A stretch of DNA of 64,000 nt, taken from the NCBI GenBank assembly GCA_025943965.1, contig JAPCWD010000001.1:186001-250000 (forward strand), written 5' to 3'. Below the pieces are notes generated by a model. The model searched no databases. It was given only the letters and a program-made list of their open reading frames with translations, and was not told where the DNA came from. Each line of letters starts with the position of its first letter. The first letter of the stretch is position 1. The position numbers were made by a program, and so were the translations under genes. This document shows positions 1 through 8,376 of this stretch, piece after piece. This DNA is from Synergistaceae bacterium DZ-S4. Lineage in GTDB: Bacteria; Synergistota; Synergistia; Synergistales; Synergistaceae.

Positions 1-379
1 TGAAGGCTTCGGCGGCTGACTTCATCCCTTTGATACCTGCAGGGTCTTCCTTGGGGCCGAGTATAACGAAATCATTGTACATTATGTCCTGACGGTTCTG
101 CCCGAAGCCTTCCTTTATGAACTGGTCTTCAAGGGCTCTTGCATGTACGACGACCATGTCGAAGTTTCCGGTCTTTGCCTTGTTCAGCGTCGCGCCGGTG
201 CCTGCCTTTTCAATTACAAAGTCGGTTCCGGTCTTCGCTTTGTATGTCTCAGCAAGAAGGGGGACGATCCCGGCGTCTACGGGACCGATGGTGCTTGAAA
301 GTTTGATCGTTCCTGCAAATGCGGGGACGGAAAAGAGCAATATAAGGGTCAATGCAAGTGCTGATCTGATCTTTCTCAT
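1..379 (-). CDS. TupA-like oxyanion-binding protein, second copy, 3' end outside window
   Basis: This is the N-terminal 126 codons of a secreted solute-binding protein, cut by the window edge. The start ATG (379-377) follows an AACGGAGGT ribosome site. Residues 1-22 are a signal peptide with the end AFA. The mature part resembles the TupA encoded upstream (for example MYNDFVILGP and DPAGIKG). However, the anion-binding opening that reads TTTSTDNTGL in the other copy reads SSTIGPVDAGI here. It lies 38 bases after tupB in the same direction, so it belongs to the same operon. I infer a tungstate, molybdate or related oxyanion receptor; the changed loop suggests different affinity or ligand. Confidence 0.75.
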   Translation of the reverse strand, partial: MRKIRSALALTLILLFSVPAFAGTIKLSSTIGPVDAGIVPLLAETYKAKTGTDFVIEKAGTGATLNKAKTGNFDMVVVHARALEDQFIKEGFGQNRQDIMYNDFVILGPKEDPAGIKGMKSAAEAF

Positions 380-417
380 GAGAGTGATGACCTCCGTTAT
401 TATGTAATGTGCGTTTC

Positions 418-1116
418 TCAGCTGTTTCCCACTCTTCTTCGGATGAAGGAGAGTGAAATGTTCAAGGCGAAAGATATTGCAAGCAAAACGATCCCGAGGG
501 CTATGCCGAGCGCGAAGTCGCCCTTCCCGGTCTCAAGCGTGATAGCGGTGGTTATCGTCCTCGTGTGCCATTTTATGTTGCCGCCCAGCATCATAGCGGA
601 TCCGACCTCTCCTATGATCCTTCCATAGGAGGTCAATGCGGCGACCAGGATCTGGAAGCGGCCTTCCCAGAGGCTGGTAACAGCCAGTTTTGCGCCTGAT
701 GCGCCCAGAGTCTGAAGCGTAAGGCGCAGCCTGTTGTCAAGTCCTTCGATAGCTGTAGCCGTATAGGAGATGACAATGGGCAGGCCCAGTATCACCTGGC
801 CTATCGCCATGCCCCTGATAGTGAAGAGAAGCTCAAAATCGCCCAGCGGGCCTCTTCTGGAGATGAAGGCGTAGACCAGCAGGCCCACTACTACGGTAGG
901 AAGGGCAAGAAGGGTATCTGCCACGGTCCTGAAGAAGTGCTTTCCCGGAAAATCGAAGTATCCGAGGGCAAATCCCAGCGGAAGTCCGATCCCAAGTATG
1001 AAGAGCATTGAAAGCCCTGTCAGCCTCAGTGTCGTCAGCACGATATTCAGTGTTTCCTCGTCCATTGATGCGATAAGCCTTATGGACTGAAAAAATCCCT
1101 GGACAATAAAATCCAC
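418..1116 (-). CDS. tupB: tungstate ABC transporter permease TupB
   Basis: A 232-residue inner-membrane permease with several hydrophobic segments and the typical early stretch STLRLTG-like 'LTTLRLTGLSMLF'. It is the size of the single permease of Tup-type tungstate importers. The start is a GTG at 1116 preceded by AAGGAGGG; no ATG fits the spacing. It sits between two binding-protein genes, with a strong stem-loop separating it from the upstream tupA. The ATPase (tupC) is expected beyond the window edge. Assignment to tungstate rather than molybdate rests on the TupA partner, not on this protein itself. Confidence 0.88.
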   Translation of the reverse strand: MDFIVQGFFQSIRLIASMDEETLNIVLTTLRLTGLSMLFILGIGLPLGFALGYFDFPGKHFFRTVADTLLALPTVVVGLLVYAFISRRGPLGDFELLFTIRGMAIGQVILGLPIVISYTATAIEGLDNRLRLTLQTLGASGAKLAVTSLWEGRFQILVAALTSYGRIIGEVGSAMMLGGNIKWHTRTITTAITLETGKGDFALGIALGIVLLAISFALNISLSFIRRRVGNS

Positions 1117-1136
1117 CCTGCACCCTCCTTAAGACA

Positions 1137-1165
1137 GGGCCGGGTCCTTTGCCGAGACCCGGCCC
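1137..1165 (-). terminator. intercistronic stem-loop between tupA and tupB
   Basis: Perfect 10-bp stem (1137-1146 with 1156-1165) and a 9-base loop. On the minus strand it is not followed by a T-run, so I read it as an mRNA stabiliser or partial terminator. It would let the binding protein be made in excess over the permease. Confidence 0.6.
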
Positions 1166-1186
1166 TTAAAAATGTTTGCTTATTTA

Positions 1187-2038
1187 TTAGTGTCCGGCTC
1201 TGATCTCCGCGTTGGGGAAGAAGAGCTGCTTGCCTTCGAGCTTGAAGTTGGCGATATCCTTCTGGACCTTTGAAGAGGTGATCCAGTCGATGTATTTGAT
1301 GGCAAGGTCATACTTTGCATGGGGGTGCTTGATCGGGTTCACTGCCATGACCGTGTACATGTTCAGAAGCTGCTGGTCTCCCTCGACAACTATCACCAGT
1401 CCCGGCTTGCCTTTGAGGTTTGCGTCATATTTGATGAATGTTCCTCTGTCCGCAAGGGCATAGCCTTTGCGCTCGTCGGCGATGTTGATCGTGTTGAGCA
1501 TTCCCTGCCCGGTCTGGACATACCATGATGCCTTGTCAAAATCCTTGACCCCGGCCTCTTTGAGAAGTTTCAGCTCCGCCGCATGCGTTCCCGATTTGTC
1601 CGCGCGGCTTACGAGCGGCTGTCCCTTTGCTGCGATCGTCGCCATGGCCTGGCCAATAGGTTTCCCCTTTATGCCCGCAGGGTCGTTTGCGGGACCGATA
1701 AGGACAAAGTCGTTGTACATGACCTTGCGGCGGTTTACTCCGGCTCCGTCAGCCATAAATTTGTCCTCAGCCGCCGGGTCGTGTGTAAGGACGATGTCGA
1801 CATCCCCGTTGCGTCCGTACTCAAGGGCCTTTCCCGTACCTACTGATACCCACTGGATCTCGATCCCGGTGTCTTTCAGCAGTATCGGAGCCATATAGTC
1901 AAGCAGTCCGGTGTTGTCGGTGCTTGTGGTCGTTGCCATTCTGAGAACGGGCGGTTTCGCATATGCGAAAGGACTCAGTGCTAACATGCATACAGCAAGG
2001 ATCGTGATGAAAAGTAATGCGCGCTTGTTGCTTTTCAT
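1187..2038 (-). CDS. tupA: tungstate ABC transporter substrate-binding protein TupA
   Basis: Secreted binding protein of 283 residues. The start ATG (2038) follows TTTAAGGAGGGG; a longer reading frame upstream has no ribosome site. Signal peptide residues 1-27 end in AYA. The mature N-terminus carries ATTTSTDNTGLLDY, the hallmark anion-binding loop of TupA/WtpA-like proteins, followed by GTGKALEYGRNGDVDIVLTH. The partner permease is next and a second, divergent receptor follows. It captures tungstate (possibly molybdate) in the cell envelope for tungsten or molybdenum cofactor enzymes. Expression probably depends on the long leader at 2039-2292. Confidence 0.9.
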   Translation of the reverse strand: MKSNKRALLFITILAVCMLALSPFAYAKPPVLRMATTTSTDNTGLLDYMAPILLKDTGIEIQWVSVGTGKALEYGRNGDVDIVLTHDPAAEDKFMADGAGVNRRKVMYNDFVLIGPANDPAGIKGKPIGQAMATIAAKGQPLVSRADKSGTHAAELKLLKEAGVKDFDKASWYVQTGQGMLNTINIADERKGYALADRGTFIKYDANLKGKPGLVIVVEGDQQLLNMYTVMAVNPIKHPHAKYDLAIKYIDWITSSKVQKDIANFKLEGKQLFFPNAEIRAGH

Positions 2039-2292
2039 GGGGATACCCCTCCTTAAAGATATATTGGTGCCAAAAACTTTTTGATGCCTTGAAGGATAGG
2101 AGGGCAATAACTTTTGATATCGCGCACGGCGATCTTTGTGCCCCCTTTCCGCAATGGGAGACGGAACAGTTTCCCGTTCCGCCCTAACGTCTGTACTCCA
2201 TGGCAGGCGCCGAAGGAGAAACAGATTCAGAGTCGCCTCGCTGACCAGATCAGCGAGACATAAAATGCCAAAAAAGTGAAATATATGGCATA
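2039..2292 (-). promoter_or_regulatory. long structured 5' leader of tupA, candidate Moco/tungsten-cofactor riboswitch
   Basis: The predicted transcript has about 250 untranslated bases before tupA. Read on the minus strand it contains an 8-bp hairpin (CTCGCTGA...TCAGCGAG, about 2243-2263), then a helix closed by CTGT/ACAG and CTCC/GGAG around a loop with GGCGCCTGCC (about 2188-2223), then CGGAAC...GTTCCG. Such a set of helices before a W/Mo importer is what a Moco- or Tuco-type riboswitch would look like. I could not match the family consensus from memory, so the class is an inference. Confidence 0.4.
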
Positions 2293-2298
2293 GACGTT

Positions 2299-2327
2299 AT
2301 TCTACACTATTTAATTGTTTTTGTCGT
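2299..2327 (-). promoter_or_regulatory. predicted promoter of the tup operon
   Basis: On the minus strand: -35 ACGACA (2327-2322), 17-base spacer, -10 TAGAAT (2304-2299). It places the transcript start near 2292. Confidence 0.5.
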
Positions 2328-2393
2328 GAATTTAACGTAAAAAAAGAAAATTTATTTATAAATGCAACCCAATTGCACTTAAATATAAAAGAT

Positions 2394-2618
2394 GCGAGAC
2401 CGTTGGGGGCGGTCTCGCAAGGGAGAGTTGGGATTTTGTGTATATCCCGTAAGAAATGAAATCGACCGTCCCCTGTGGAGAAGACGGCCGATTTAAATTC
2501 AGGCAGCCGCTCTCCTTTCCAAAGGGAGGCCCCGCCGTTTCCAGCGAAACCCTATCGGCCCGCCCCCCATAGATATGATCTTTAGGCGGACAGGCTCGGA
2601 GAACAATCGATTACTTTC
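2394..2618 (-). ncRNA. candidate structured RNA of unknown class
   Basis: A GC-rich block within strongly AT-rich intergenic DNA, with no convincing reading frame. On the minus strand a possible promoter (TTGTCT, 16 bases, TAGGAT, about 2651-2624) precedes it. Nested helices follow: GCCG/CGGC enclosing GTTTC-GCTG-GAAAC (about 2538-2563) and CCTTT-GG-AAAGG (about 2517-2528), then a long imperfect stem with ATCG/CGAT ends (about 2461-2494). It ends in a 9-bp terminator stem (2394-2418) followed by ATCTTTTATATTT. I do not recognise the class (not tmRNA, SRP or RNase P by eye). It could be a free RNA or an upstream riboswitch for tupA. Confidence 0.4.
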
Positions 2619-2702
2619 GCTATCCTACATGGTGATCAAAAAAAAGACAAGTATTTTGTTCATAAGTGATTACATAATTTAAAATAGTTTTTATACATGC
2701 TC

Positions 2703-2711
2703 TGTTATAAT
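2703..2711 (+). promoter_or_regulatory. extended -10 promoter for the phosphoesterase gene
   Basis: A perfect extended -10 (TGTTATAAT) about 75 bases before the start codon. No good -35 is present, as is normal for this promoter type. Confidence 0.55.
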
Positions 2712-2785
2712 ATTGTTCAGAATATTATTATTAAGGTCACAAGATAGAATCGACCACTCTTTCCTTTATATGTGGGGTGAGGAAA

Positions 2786-3463
2786 ATGACTACGCTGCAT
2801 CTGCCAGCTAACCTGCCCAAGCCGACGCTTGAGGAGATAAGAAACTGTCCTGTAAGAAGCAGGATAGACGATATCTATGTGCGCGCGGGACTCAATCCTC
2901 CTCCGGTAGACGGCAGGGACATGATACTGCATATCTCCGACACCCCGTCGACGATGTTCCCCTATCTGCGCAGGGCGATAAAGCGCCTTCGTCCCGCATG
3001 GATAGTACATACAGGCGACCTGGTGGACGACGTCAAGCTTGAGATCAGGCCGGGGATGCTGGATCTTTACAGGAAAAAACTCCGGATCCTTTTGGACTTG
3101 CTGTCGGAGGAGACATGCGGGGCCATCCTTATTACAGGAAACCATGACCATCTTCCGACCTTGCTGAAAATGACTGAGAACTCCACCGTCCAGGTTTGGA
3201 GCAGGCCCGGCCGGTTTTATATCGGAAGCTTCCGCTTCAGGGCCGGTCATACCTATGAGGATGTAATGAACGACGCCGGAGAGTACAACCTCTTCGGACA
3301 CAGCCTTGAACATCCTACCGCGATAGATGCGTGCGGCAGGTTCTTTCTCAACGGACTGGAGAAAATGCACCTTATACACATGGAGACGGGAGACGTTATC
3401 CCCTTCAAATATCCCCCGGGGACAAACGACGCCAGACTGGAACGCAAACGAATCTCGCTGTGA
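2786..3463 (+). CDS. calcineurin-like metallophosphoesterase
   Basis: Cytoplasmic protein of 225 residues. The metal-binding motifs of the calcineurin-like fold appear in order: HISDTP near residue 50, HTGDLVDD near 75, TGNHDH near 117, AGHTYED near 155 and FGHSLEHP near 170. The first motif has Ser-Asp where many members have Asp-x-His. ATG 2786 is preferred because GGGGTGAGG precedes it; GTG 2777 is the alternative. The substrate is unknown. Together with the next gene, 21 bases downstream, it forms a short transcription unit ending at the terminator near 4552-4595, so it may act with that unknown protein. Confidence 0.8.
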   Translation: MTTLHLPANLPKPTLEEIRNCPVRSRIDDIYVRAGLNPPPVDGRDMILHISDTPSTMFPYLRRAIKRLRPAWIVHTGDLVDDVKLEIRPGMLDLYRKKLRILLDLLSEETCGAILITGNHDHLPTLLKMTENSTVQVWSRPGRFYIGSFRFRAGHTYEDVMNDAGEYNLFGHSLEHPTAIDACGRFFLNGLEKMHLIHMETGDVIPFKYPPGTNDARLERKRISL

Positions 3464-3484
3464 TATTAAAAAGGAGGTTTTTTA

Positions 3485-4513
3485 ATGCTCTCTCTTGTAA
3501 GAAGCGGTCCGGAAAGCCTTGTACTCCATGCCACAGACAAGGTGGCTGAGATAAAAAAATGTCTGAAGGAGTGGGGGTCTCGCGTTTCTCTGGATCCCGA
3601 GCAGGCATTGAGCATTTACGGCAACAACAGGAGGCTCGTTTTTTTCATCTCATCCTCGGATCTGCTCACCGAGGAAGAGGAAGGGGAGACATTTGTATCC
3701 GAGAACTCCATTGAATTCCTCCTCTGCAATCTCATCAACAACAGACTGATAAGCGGCGTAGAAGAGGTCAAGATGATGCCCGGGTATATAACGATGCGTC
3801 TGATGGGCAATATTGAGGACGGCATCAAATCGATACACGAAGACCTGGGAGGAGAGATAATCGACAGGGATCCGATGTTCCGCAACTACATACCGGGGAC
3901 CTCTTCCGTCATATATTTTACCCAAAAGGCGATCAACAGGGCTGTCCCGGTCCGGGACATGTACGAGAAGGCCATTCTTGTCCACGACAGGTCAAAAGGT
4001 GCAATAATACAGTACCTCAGCATCAGGGGCATAGAATATCTCGGGGATGCACTGGGAACACCCGACTGGAACGACGTCGAGATCAAAATATACGATGCCA
4101 ATGGACATTTTGACATCCACAGGCAGAGGCTCTGGATGGCGACCCAGGGGCTGCAGATAGGCATAGTTCTGGCCGAGAGGTGGGGCAGGGACCAGGCAAT
4201 GGCTCTGATGAGCGTTCCCGCGTACATGGTAAAGATCTTCACCCCCATGCAGGTACAGGAGATCAAAAGGATCGCGATGGGGCTTGAATACAACGAGATG
4301 GGACAGCGCTTTGCCGATTTCGATGTATTCTTCAATGACAAAAAAGTCGGAGCGTACACCGAACTTGAGACCCACCCTGGGCTGTCAAGGAATGAAATAG
4401 GAATGCTCTACCGCAATGAAATATTAAAAAACATGGACTCGGATACCAGAAATGAACTGCTGAAGCTGGAAAAAAAATTGAAGGAAAAATCTGACTTAAA
4501 ATCAAAGAATTGA
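3485..4513 (+). CDS. protein of unknown lineage-restricted family, copy 1
   Basis: 342 residues, soluble, no signal peptide or membrane segment. I do not recognise the family. It is clearly homologous over its length to the protein at 54669-55676: both begin with FVRSGPE or LVRSGPE, share PGYI-MRL-G-IE-GI near residue 100, SSVIYFT near 140, EYLGD-GTPDWN near 185 and TQGLQIG or VQGLQIG near 220, and end in a charged helix. The well kept GTPDWN and QGLQIG blocks suggest an enzyme or ligand-binding core. The start ATG follows AAAAAGGAGG. It is cotranscribed with the phosphoesterase upstream. Confidence 0.75.
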   Translation: MLSLVRSGPESLVLHATDKVAEIKKCLKEWGSRVSLDPEQALSIYGNNRRLVFFISSSDLLTEEEEGETFVSENSIEFLLCNLINNRLISGVEEVKMMPGYITMRLMGNIEDGIKSIHEDLGGEIIDRDPMFRNYIPGTSSVIYFTQKAINRAVPVRDMYEKAILVHDRSKGAIIQYLSIRGIEYLGDALGTPDWNDVEIKIYDANGHFDIHRQRLWMATQGLQIGIVLAERWGRDQAMALMSVPAYMVKIFTPMQVQEIKRIAMGLEYNEMGQRFADFDVFFNDKKVGAYTELETHPGLSRNEIGMLYRNEILKNMDSDTRNELLKLEKKLKEKSDLKSKN

Positions 4514-4551
4514 ATTATATATATCGAAAAATTAAATAATTTATATTTTGC

Positions 4552-4595
4552 GGAGTCGATTCGTAAGTCAAAATTACGATAAGGCTCCTTTTTTT
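4552..4595 (+). terminator. intrinsic terminator
   Basis: GGAG...CTCC closing pairs and TCGTAA/TTACGA inner stem, followed by TTTTTTTA. It ends the two-gene unit upstream. Confidence 0.75.
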
Positions 4596-5198
4596 ATATT
4601 AGAGCAACGACAAGATCAATAATCTTGTTATATTCATCTTTTTTATTAAAAAACGTAGGTTTATAAAAGCCCGAATGACAGCTTGTTTTGAGACCCGTAA
4701 ACAGTAAGCAAAAAAAAACGAAGAATAAATAATTTTAAATTTCTGAATTTTGTAATACATGTGTACAATTTTGTCAAAAAAATATATTAATAATGATATT
4801 TCTTGATATTTCTGAATATATTTTTGAACGGCAATTTTTGAAAATCAAAAGGGTAAAATTAACTTATGTTTGAAATCTAGGCGCTTCGGTGCTGTATGTA
4901 AAACAAGACACTTTGAATTGTTCAGATATTTCACGAAAAGATTTCCCTAAAAATGACCAATGTTCTTAATTATTATAATATTGATAATAGAGTTTATATA
5001 TGATAAGCTGTACAAGTGTCGGGGTCTGAATATCTATTTTGTATATATATTCGAAATTTATTGAATGAGACTGCGAAAGGAGGGTTTCGAAGTTATTTCT
5101 GCTCGTTTTCAGGCCCTATCATGAACACGTTTGAAGTTTTGCTTTTTATTACTCTATTCCAAAAATGAATTTTTCAATAAGAAAGCGAGGTCTGACGT
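4596..5198 (+). other. AT-rich intergenic stretch
   Basis: About 600 bases, very AT-rich, with many stops in all frames. A TATAAT at 4974-4979 without a clear -35 may be the symporter promoter. An AAAGGAGGG at about 5076 is not followed by a usable start codon. I see no gene here. Confidence 0.5.
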
Positions 5199-6692
5199 AT
5201 GGCTGAAATCAAACAGGGCGGAGAACAGTTTTCAAGCCGCTGGGGGCTTATTGCTACAATTCTTGGAATGGCCGTCGGCACAGGGAACATTTGGCGCTTC
5301 CCGCGCGAATTGGCGGCATGCGGCGGGGGCGCGTTCCTCGTCATTTATGTAATTGCGTTGTTTACTTGGGCTGTACCCCTTATCTGCGCCGAATCCGTTT
5401 TCGGTAAAAAGACCCGTATGGCGAACGCAGGAGCCTTTAAGGTCCTCCTGGGAGACAAATGGACATGGATGGGTGCCTGGGCTGGGATGGTCTGCGTCAT
5501 GCTCGGTGCCTATTATGTCGTCGTCCTTGGGTGGGTAATGAAATATCTTTCTCTCATAGCCACCGGATTCCTCACCACTGTCCAAACGGGCGGGACGGAT
5601 CTGACCAGCCAGGTCTGGAAAGATTTTGCCCTTACTCCGCCAAGTGTAGAAGCCTGGATGTGGTTCGTCGGAGCCGTCCTTATTTCTGCCGTTATTATTG
5701 CACGGGGAGTACAGGGAGGAATTGAGAAGGCAAACAAGGTCCTGATCCCGTCGGTCTATGTAATTCTGGCGATATTGATTTTACGTGTGGTGACGCTTCC
5801 GGGTGCCTCGAAGGGTCTGGAATTTATGTTCACCATCGACCCGGCGGGTTTCACAAATCCAGATATCTGGCTTCGCGCTTATACTCAGGTAGCATGGTCG
5901 ACCGGAGCCGGCTGGGGAATGTTCCACGTATTTTACGTCTATTCTGCCAAGGACGAGGACATCATGCTCAATTCATTCACGGTGGCATTCGGAGATACGA
6001 CGGCTGCAACACTCGCCGGTATGGTCGTTATCCCTGCTGTCTTTGCCCTGGCTCCCGATCCGATGGCTGTTATGAAGTCAGGCGCCAACGGGCTCACGTT
6101 TGTCAACTTGACGAACCTTTTCGCGCATACGACCGGGGGATTCATTCTGGGGATACTCTTCTTCCTGGCGCTATTCTCGGCGGCTTTGAGCTCTGTCATA
6201 GCGATGATCGAGCTTGGATGCCGCAACCTGATGGACATGGGATTCAGCCGCATTAAGGCTACTGCATATGTGACTGGATTTTTCCTCCTGGTCGGGAGCT
6301 GGTCCGCACTTGACAACGGTATATTCGAGAACCAGGACATGGTCTGGGGCGTGGCGCTCCTCATGGTCGGGCTTCTCTACGCCGTCGCGGCGATGAAATA
6401 CGGTGTGGACAAGCTCTGGAAGGATGACATCGAACCCTGCTCCGACCTTCGCGTAGAATGGCTGTGGAAGGGCATCAGATTCTTCCCCGTCCTCTTCACT
6501 TTAGTGTGGGGCTGGTGGTTCTATCAGGCGATGACCTGGTACCCGGGTGAGTGGTTCAAATTCTGGCCGCTTCAGAAATACGCATATACTCCCGGATCTA
6601 TGGTAGTTGAATGGGTTATCCTCGCTGTTATCCTCATCGCGCTGAACGGCGCCATGGCCAAGAGGCTTATCCACGCCAACGTGCTGGATTAG
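5199..6692 (+). CDS. neurotransmitter:sodium symporter family transporter
   Basis: 497-residue inner-membrane protein with about 12 hydrophobic segments. The first contains MAVGTGNIWRFPR, the unwound Na+- and substrate-binding segment typical of the NSS (SLC6/LeuT) fold. It imports an amino acid with Na+; the substrate cannot be read from the sequence. The start ATG 5199 follows GCGAGG. A 33-residue single-helix protein directly downstream is the usual small partner of bacterial NSS transporters, which favours amino acid uptake, as expected for a peptide- or amino-acid-fermenting cell. Confidence 0.9.
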   Translation: MAEIKQGGEQFSSRWGLIATILGMAVGTGNIWRFPRELAACGGGAFLVIYVIALFTWAVPLICAESVFGKKTRMANAGAFKVLLGDKWTWMGAWAGMVCVMLGAYYVVVLGWVMKYLSLIATGFLTTVQTGGTDLTSQVWKDFALTPPSVEAWMWFVGAVLISAVIIARGVQGGIEKANKVLIPSVYVILAILILRVVTLPGASKGLEFMFTIDPAGFTNPDIWLRAYTQVAWSTGAGWGMFHVFYVYSAKDEDIMLNSFTVAFGDTTAATLAGMVVIPAVFALAPDPMAVMKSGANGLTFVNLTNLFAHTTGGFILGILFFLALFSAALSSVIAMIELGCRNLMDMGFSRIKATAYVTGFFLLVGSWSALDNGIFENQDMVWGVALLMVGLLYAVAAMKYGVDKLWKDDIEPCSDLRVEWLWKGIRFFPVLFTLVWGWWFYQAMTWYPGEWFKFWPLQKYAYTPGSMVVEWVILAVILIALNGAMAKRLIHANVLD

Positions 6693-6724
6693 CTTCGGTT
6701 TGAAAGAAAAGGGAGGAAATCAGT

Positions 6725-6826
6725 ATGTGGCAGCTGAATATGGCGCTATTCATAGGTATTACCATGGGTTCTTTCGCATGGGCCATCAGAAAGGCCCTCA
6801 GCTCTGAAAAGAAAAAAAGAGGTTAG
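6725..6826 (+). CDS. small NSS transporter subunit, MetS-like
   Basis: A 33-residue protein with strong ribosome site GGGAGGAAATC before ATG 6725. It has one hydrophobic helix (about residues 6-20, ALFIGITMGSFAWA) and a basic tail ending EKKKRG. Tiny one-helix proteins of this type (MetS in Corynebacterium) are encoded directly after NSS symporters and are needed for transport. It starts 32 bases after the symporter stop and precedes a strong hairpin. Confidence 0.75.
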   Translation: MWQLNMALFIGITMGSFAWAIRKALSSEKKKRG

Positions 6827-6861
6827 GGCAGGGGCTCAATAAGCCTGATTTATATTTGACC

Positions 6862-6894
6862 CAACGGAGACGGCGCGCTATGCCGTCTCCGTTG
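6862..6894 (+). terminator. terminator-like hairpin
   Basis: Perfect 13-bp stem (6862-6874 with 6882-6894) with a 7-base loop, no T-run. It ends the symporter unit. Confidence 0.6.
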
Positions 6895-7002
6895 CCTGTT
6901 GGGGCTGATCTGTTGCGTATCTTGCTTTTTTTGAATATAGTGCTATAAGATAGTCTCTGCTGAATGTTCTCTATCAGGTCAACAGCGAAAGGCGGAATAA
7001 GG

Positions 7003-8376
7003 TTGAAGATCATTCTGGTTGGAGCAGGGGAAGTGGGTTATTACGTAGCCAAAGACCTTTCTGCGGACGGGCACGACATCATCGTGGTCGAAGAGAATGA
7101 AGAGAGGGCGCAGCGTGTAGAAAACGACCTTGACGTGATCGTTGTAAGGGGGAACGGAGCAAGGCCCAGCGTGCTTGAAAGGGCAGGCGTGAAAGAGGGC
7201 TGCGAAGACATTTCCCTCCTCATCGCATGTACCAACAAGGACGAAGTCAACATAATGGCATGTTGGATAGCAAAAAAAATGGGCATTCCGCATGTCATTG
7301 CAAGGGCTGTGGGCCTGGAGTTCACGGACAACGAAGGCTGGGCGAGGGATCTGGGAATAGATATGCTCATCTCCCCTGAAAGGTCAGTAGCGAGGGAGAT
7401 GGAAGAGCTCCTTGAAGTCAGGGGAGCACTTCATGCTGTTGAGATCGCCGGAGGCAAGGCCGGGATCTATGTTTTCAGGATCGCGGATGACTCATTGATC
7501 AAGGAGATGCCGTTATGTGAGGTCAGGAGAAAAAATCCGAACCTCATCACCCTTATAGTTTCCATACAGAGAGACGGGGTAAGCTTTGTCCCCAAAGCTA
7601 ACGATGTCCTGCTGCCCGGCGACATATGCTACTCCATGTGCTACCGCGACCAGGTCCACCAGCTGGAGTCGCTTTTTCAGCCCTCCCTTTCGAAAAAACT
7701 CCGCAGAGTCTTTATAATCGGTGCCGGGAAGATCGGTTTCCAGACGGCAAAGCGTCTCATCGCCAGGACTCCCGGAATAGATATCCGAATAGTTGAAGAG
7801 GACAAGGCAAAGAGCGAACGCATAGCGGGAGAACTGCCTGAAGTGCTTGTAATATGCGGGGACGGCGCAGACTCTGACCTCCTTCTTTCGGAAGGCATAG
7901 ACAAGGCGGATGGTTTCGTCGCGGCAACTGAACAGGATGAGACCAACCTCATGCTTGCAGTCCTCGGAAAGACGCTTGGAGCTTCAAAGAGCATTGCGGT
8001 GGTGAAAAGGTCGAATTATCTGGGAATGACAGAGCATTTACCCGTAGATTCGATAGTGAACAGGAACCAGACCCTTGCGCAGGTCATCATACGGTACGTT
8101 CGCTACCCCGGATCATCCAGAGTCCTTATGGTTTTTGAAGAGATAAGTTCAGAGGCGTTGGAGCTTACCCTTTCTGCCGGGTCACCGTGTTTGGGGAGGC
8201 CCCTTATGGATCTGCACATGCCGGCCGGCTCTGTCATAGGCCTGATCGAGCGGGGAAATGAGCTTCTGATACCTACGGGAAAGACCGAACTAATGGAGGG
8301 AGACAAAATAGTAGTCTTTGCATCTGCCGATATCATGCCCCATGCAATGGAAACAATCGGAGAATCATTGAAGTGA
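7003..8376 (+). CDS. trkA: Trk potassium uptake NAD-binding protein TrkA
   Basis: 457 residues, peripheral cytoplasmic subunit of the Trk K+ uptake system. It shows two RCK_N/RCK_C repeats: the first Rossmann motif is GAGEVGYYVAKDL at the N-terminus and the second is GAGKIGFQTAKRL near residue 243. Length equals E. coli TrkA. TTG 7003 is chosen because AAAGGCGGAATAAGG precedes it and it places the Rossmann strand at the N-terminus; an ATG 39 bases upstream has no ribosome site. It overlaps trkH by four bases, giving translational coupling. Confidence 0.93.
   Translation: MKIILVGAGEVGYYVAKDLSADGHDIIVVEENEERAQRVENDLDVIVVRGNGARPSVLERAGVKEGCEDISLLIACTNKDEVNIMACWIAKKMGIPHVIARAVGLEFTDNEGWARDLGIDMLISPERSVAREMEELLEVRGALHAVEIAGGKAGIYVFRIADDSLIKEMPLCEVRRKNPNLITLIVSIQRDGVSFVPKANDVLLPGDICYSMCYRDQVHQLESLFQPSLSKKLRRVFIIGAGKIGFQTAKRLIARTPGIDIRIVEEDKAKSERIAGELPEVLVICGDGADSDLLLSEGIDKADGFVAATEQDETNLMLAVLGKTLGASKSIAVVKRSNYLGMTEHLPVDSIVNRNQTLAQVIIRYVRYPGSSRVLMVFEEISSEALELTLSAGSPCLGRPLMDLHMPAGSVIGLIERGNELLIPTGKTELMEGDKIVVFASADIMPHAMETIGESLK

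Noticed and set aside
2717-3379. Long open frame antisense to the phosphoesterase gene
   Set aside because: The plus strand carries all metallophosphoesterase motifs; the antisense frame has no ribosome site and an implausible composition.
5076-5166. Short leader peptide before the symporter (ATG at 5121)
   Set aside because: The strong AAAGGAGGG lies over 30 bases from the ATG, and the peptide has no meaningful bias.
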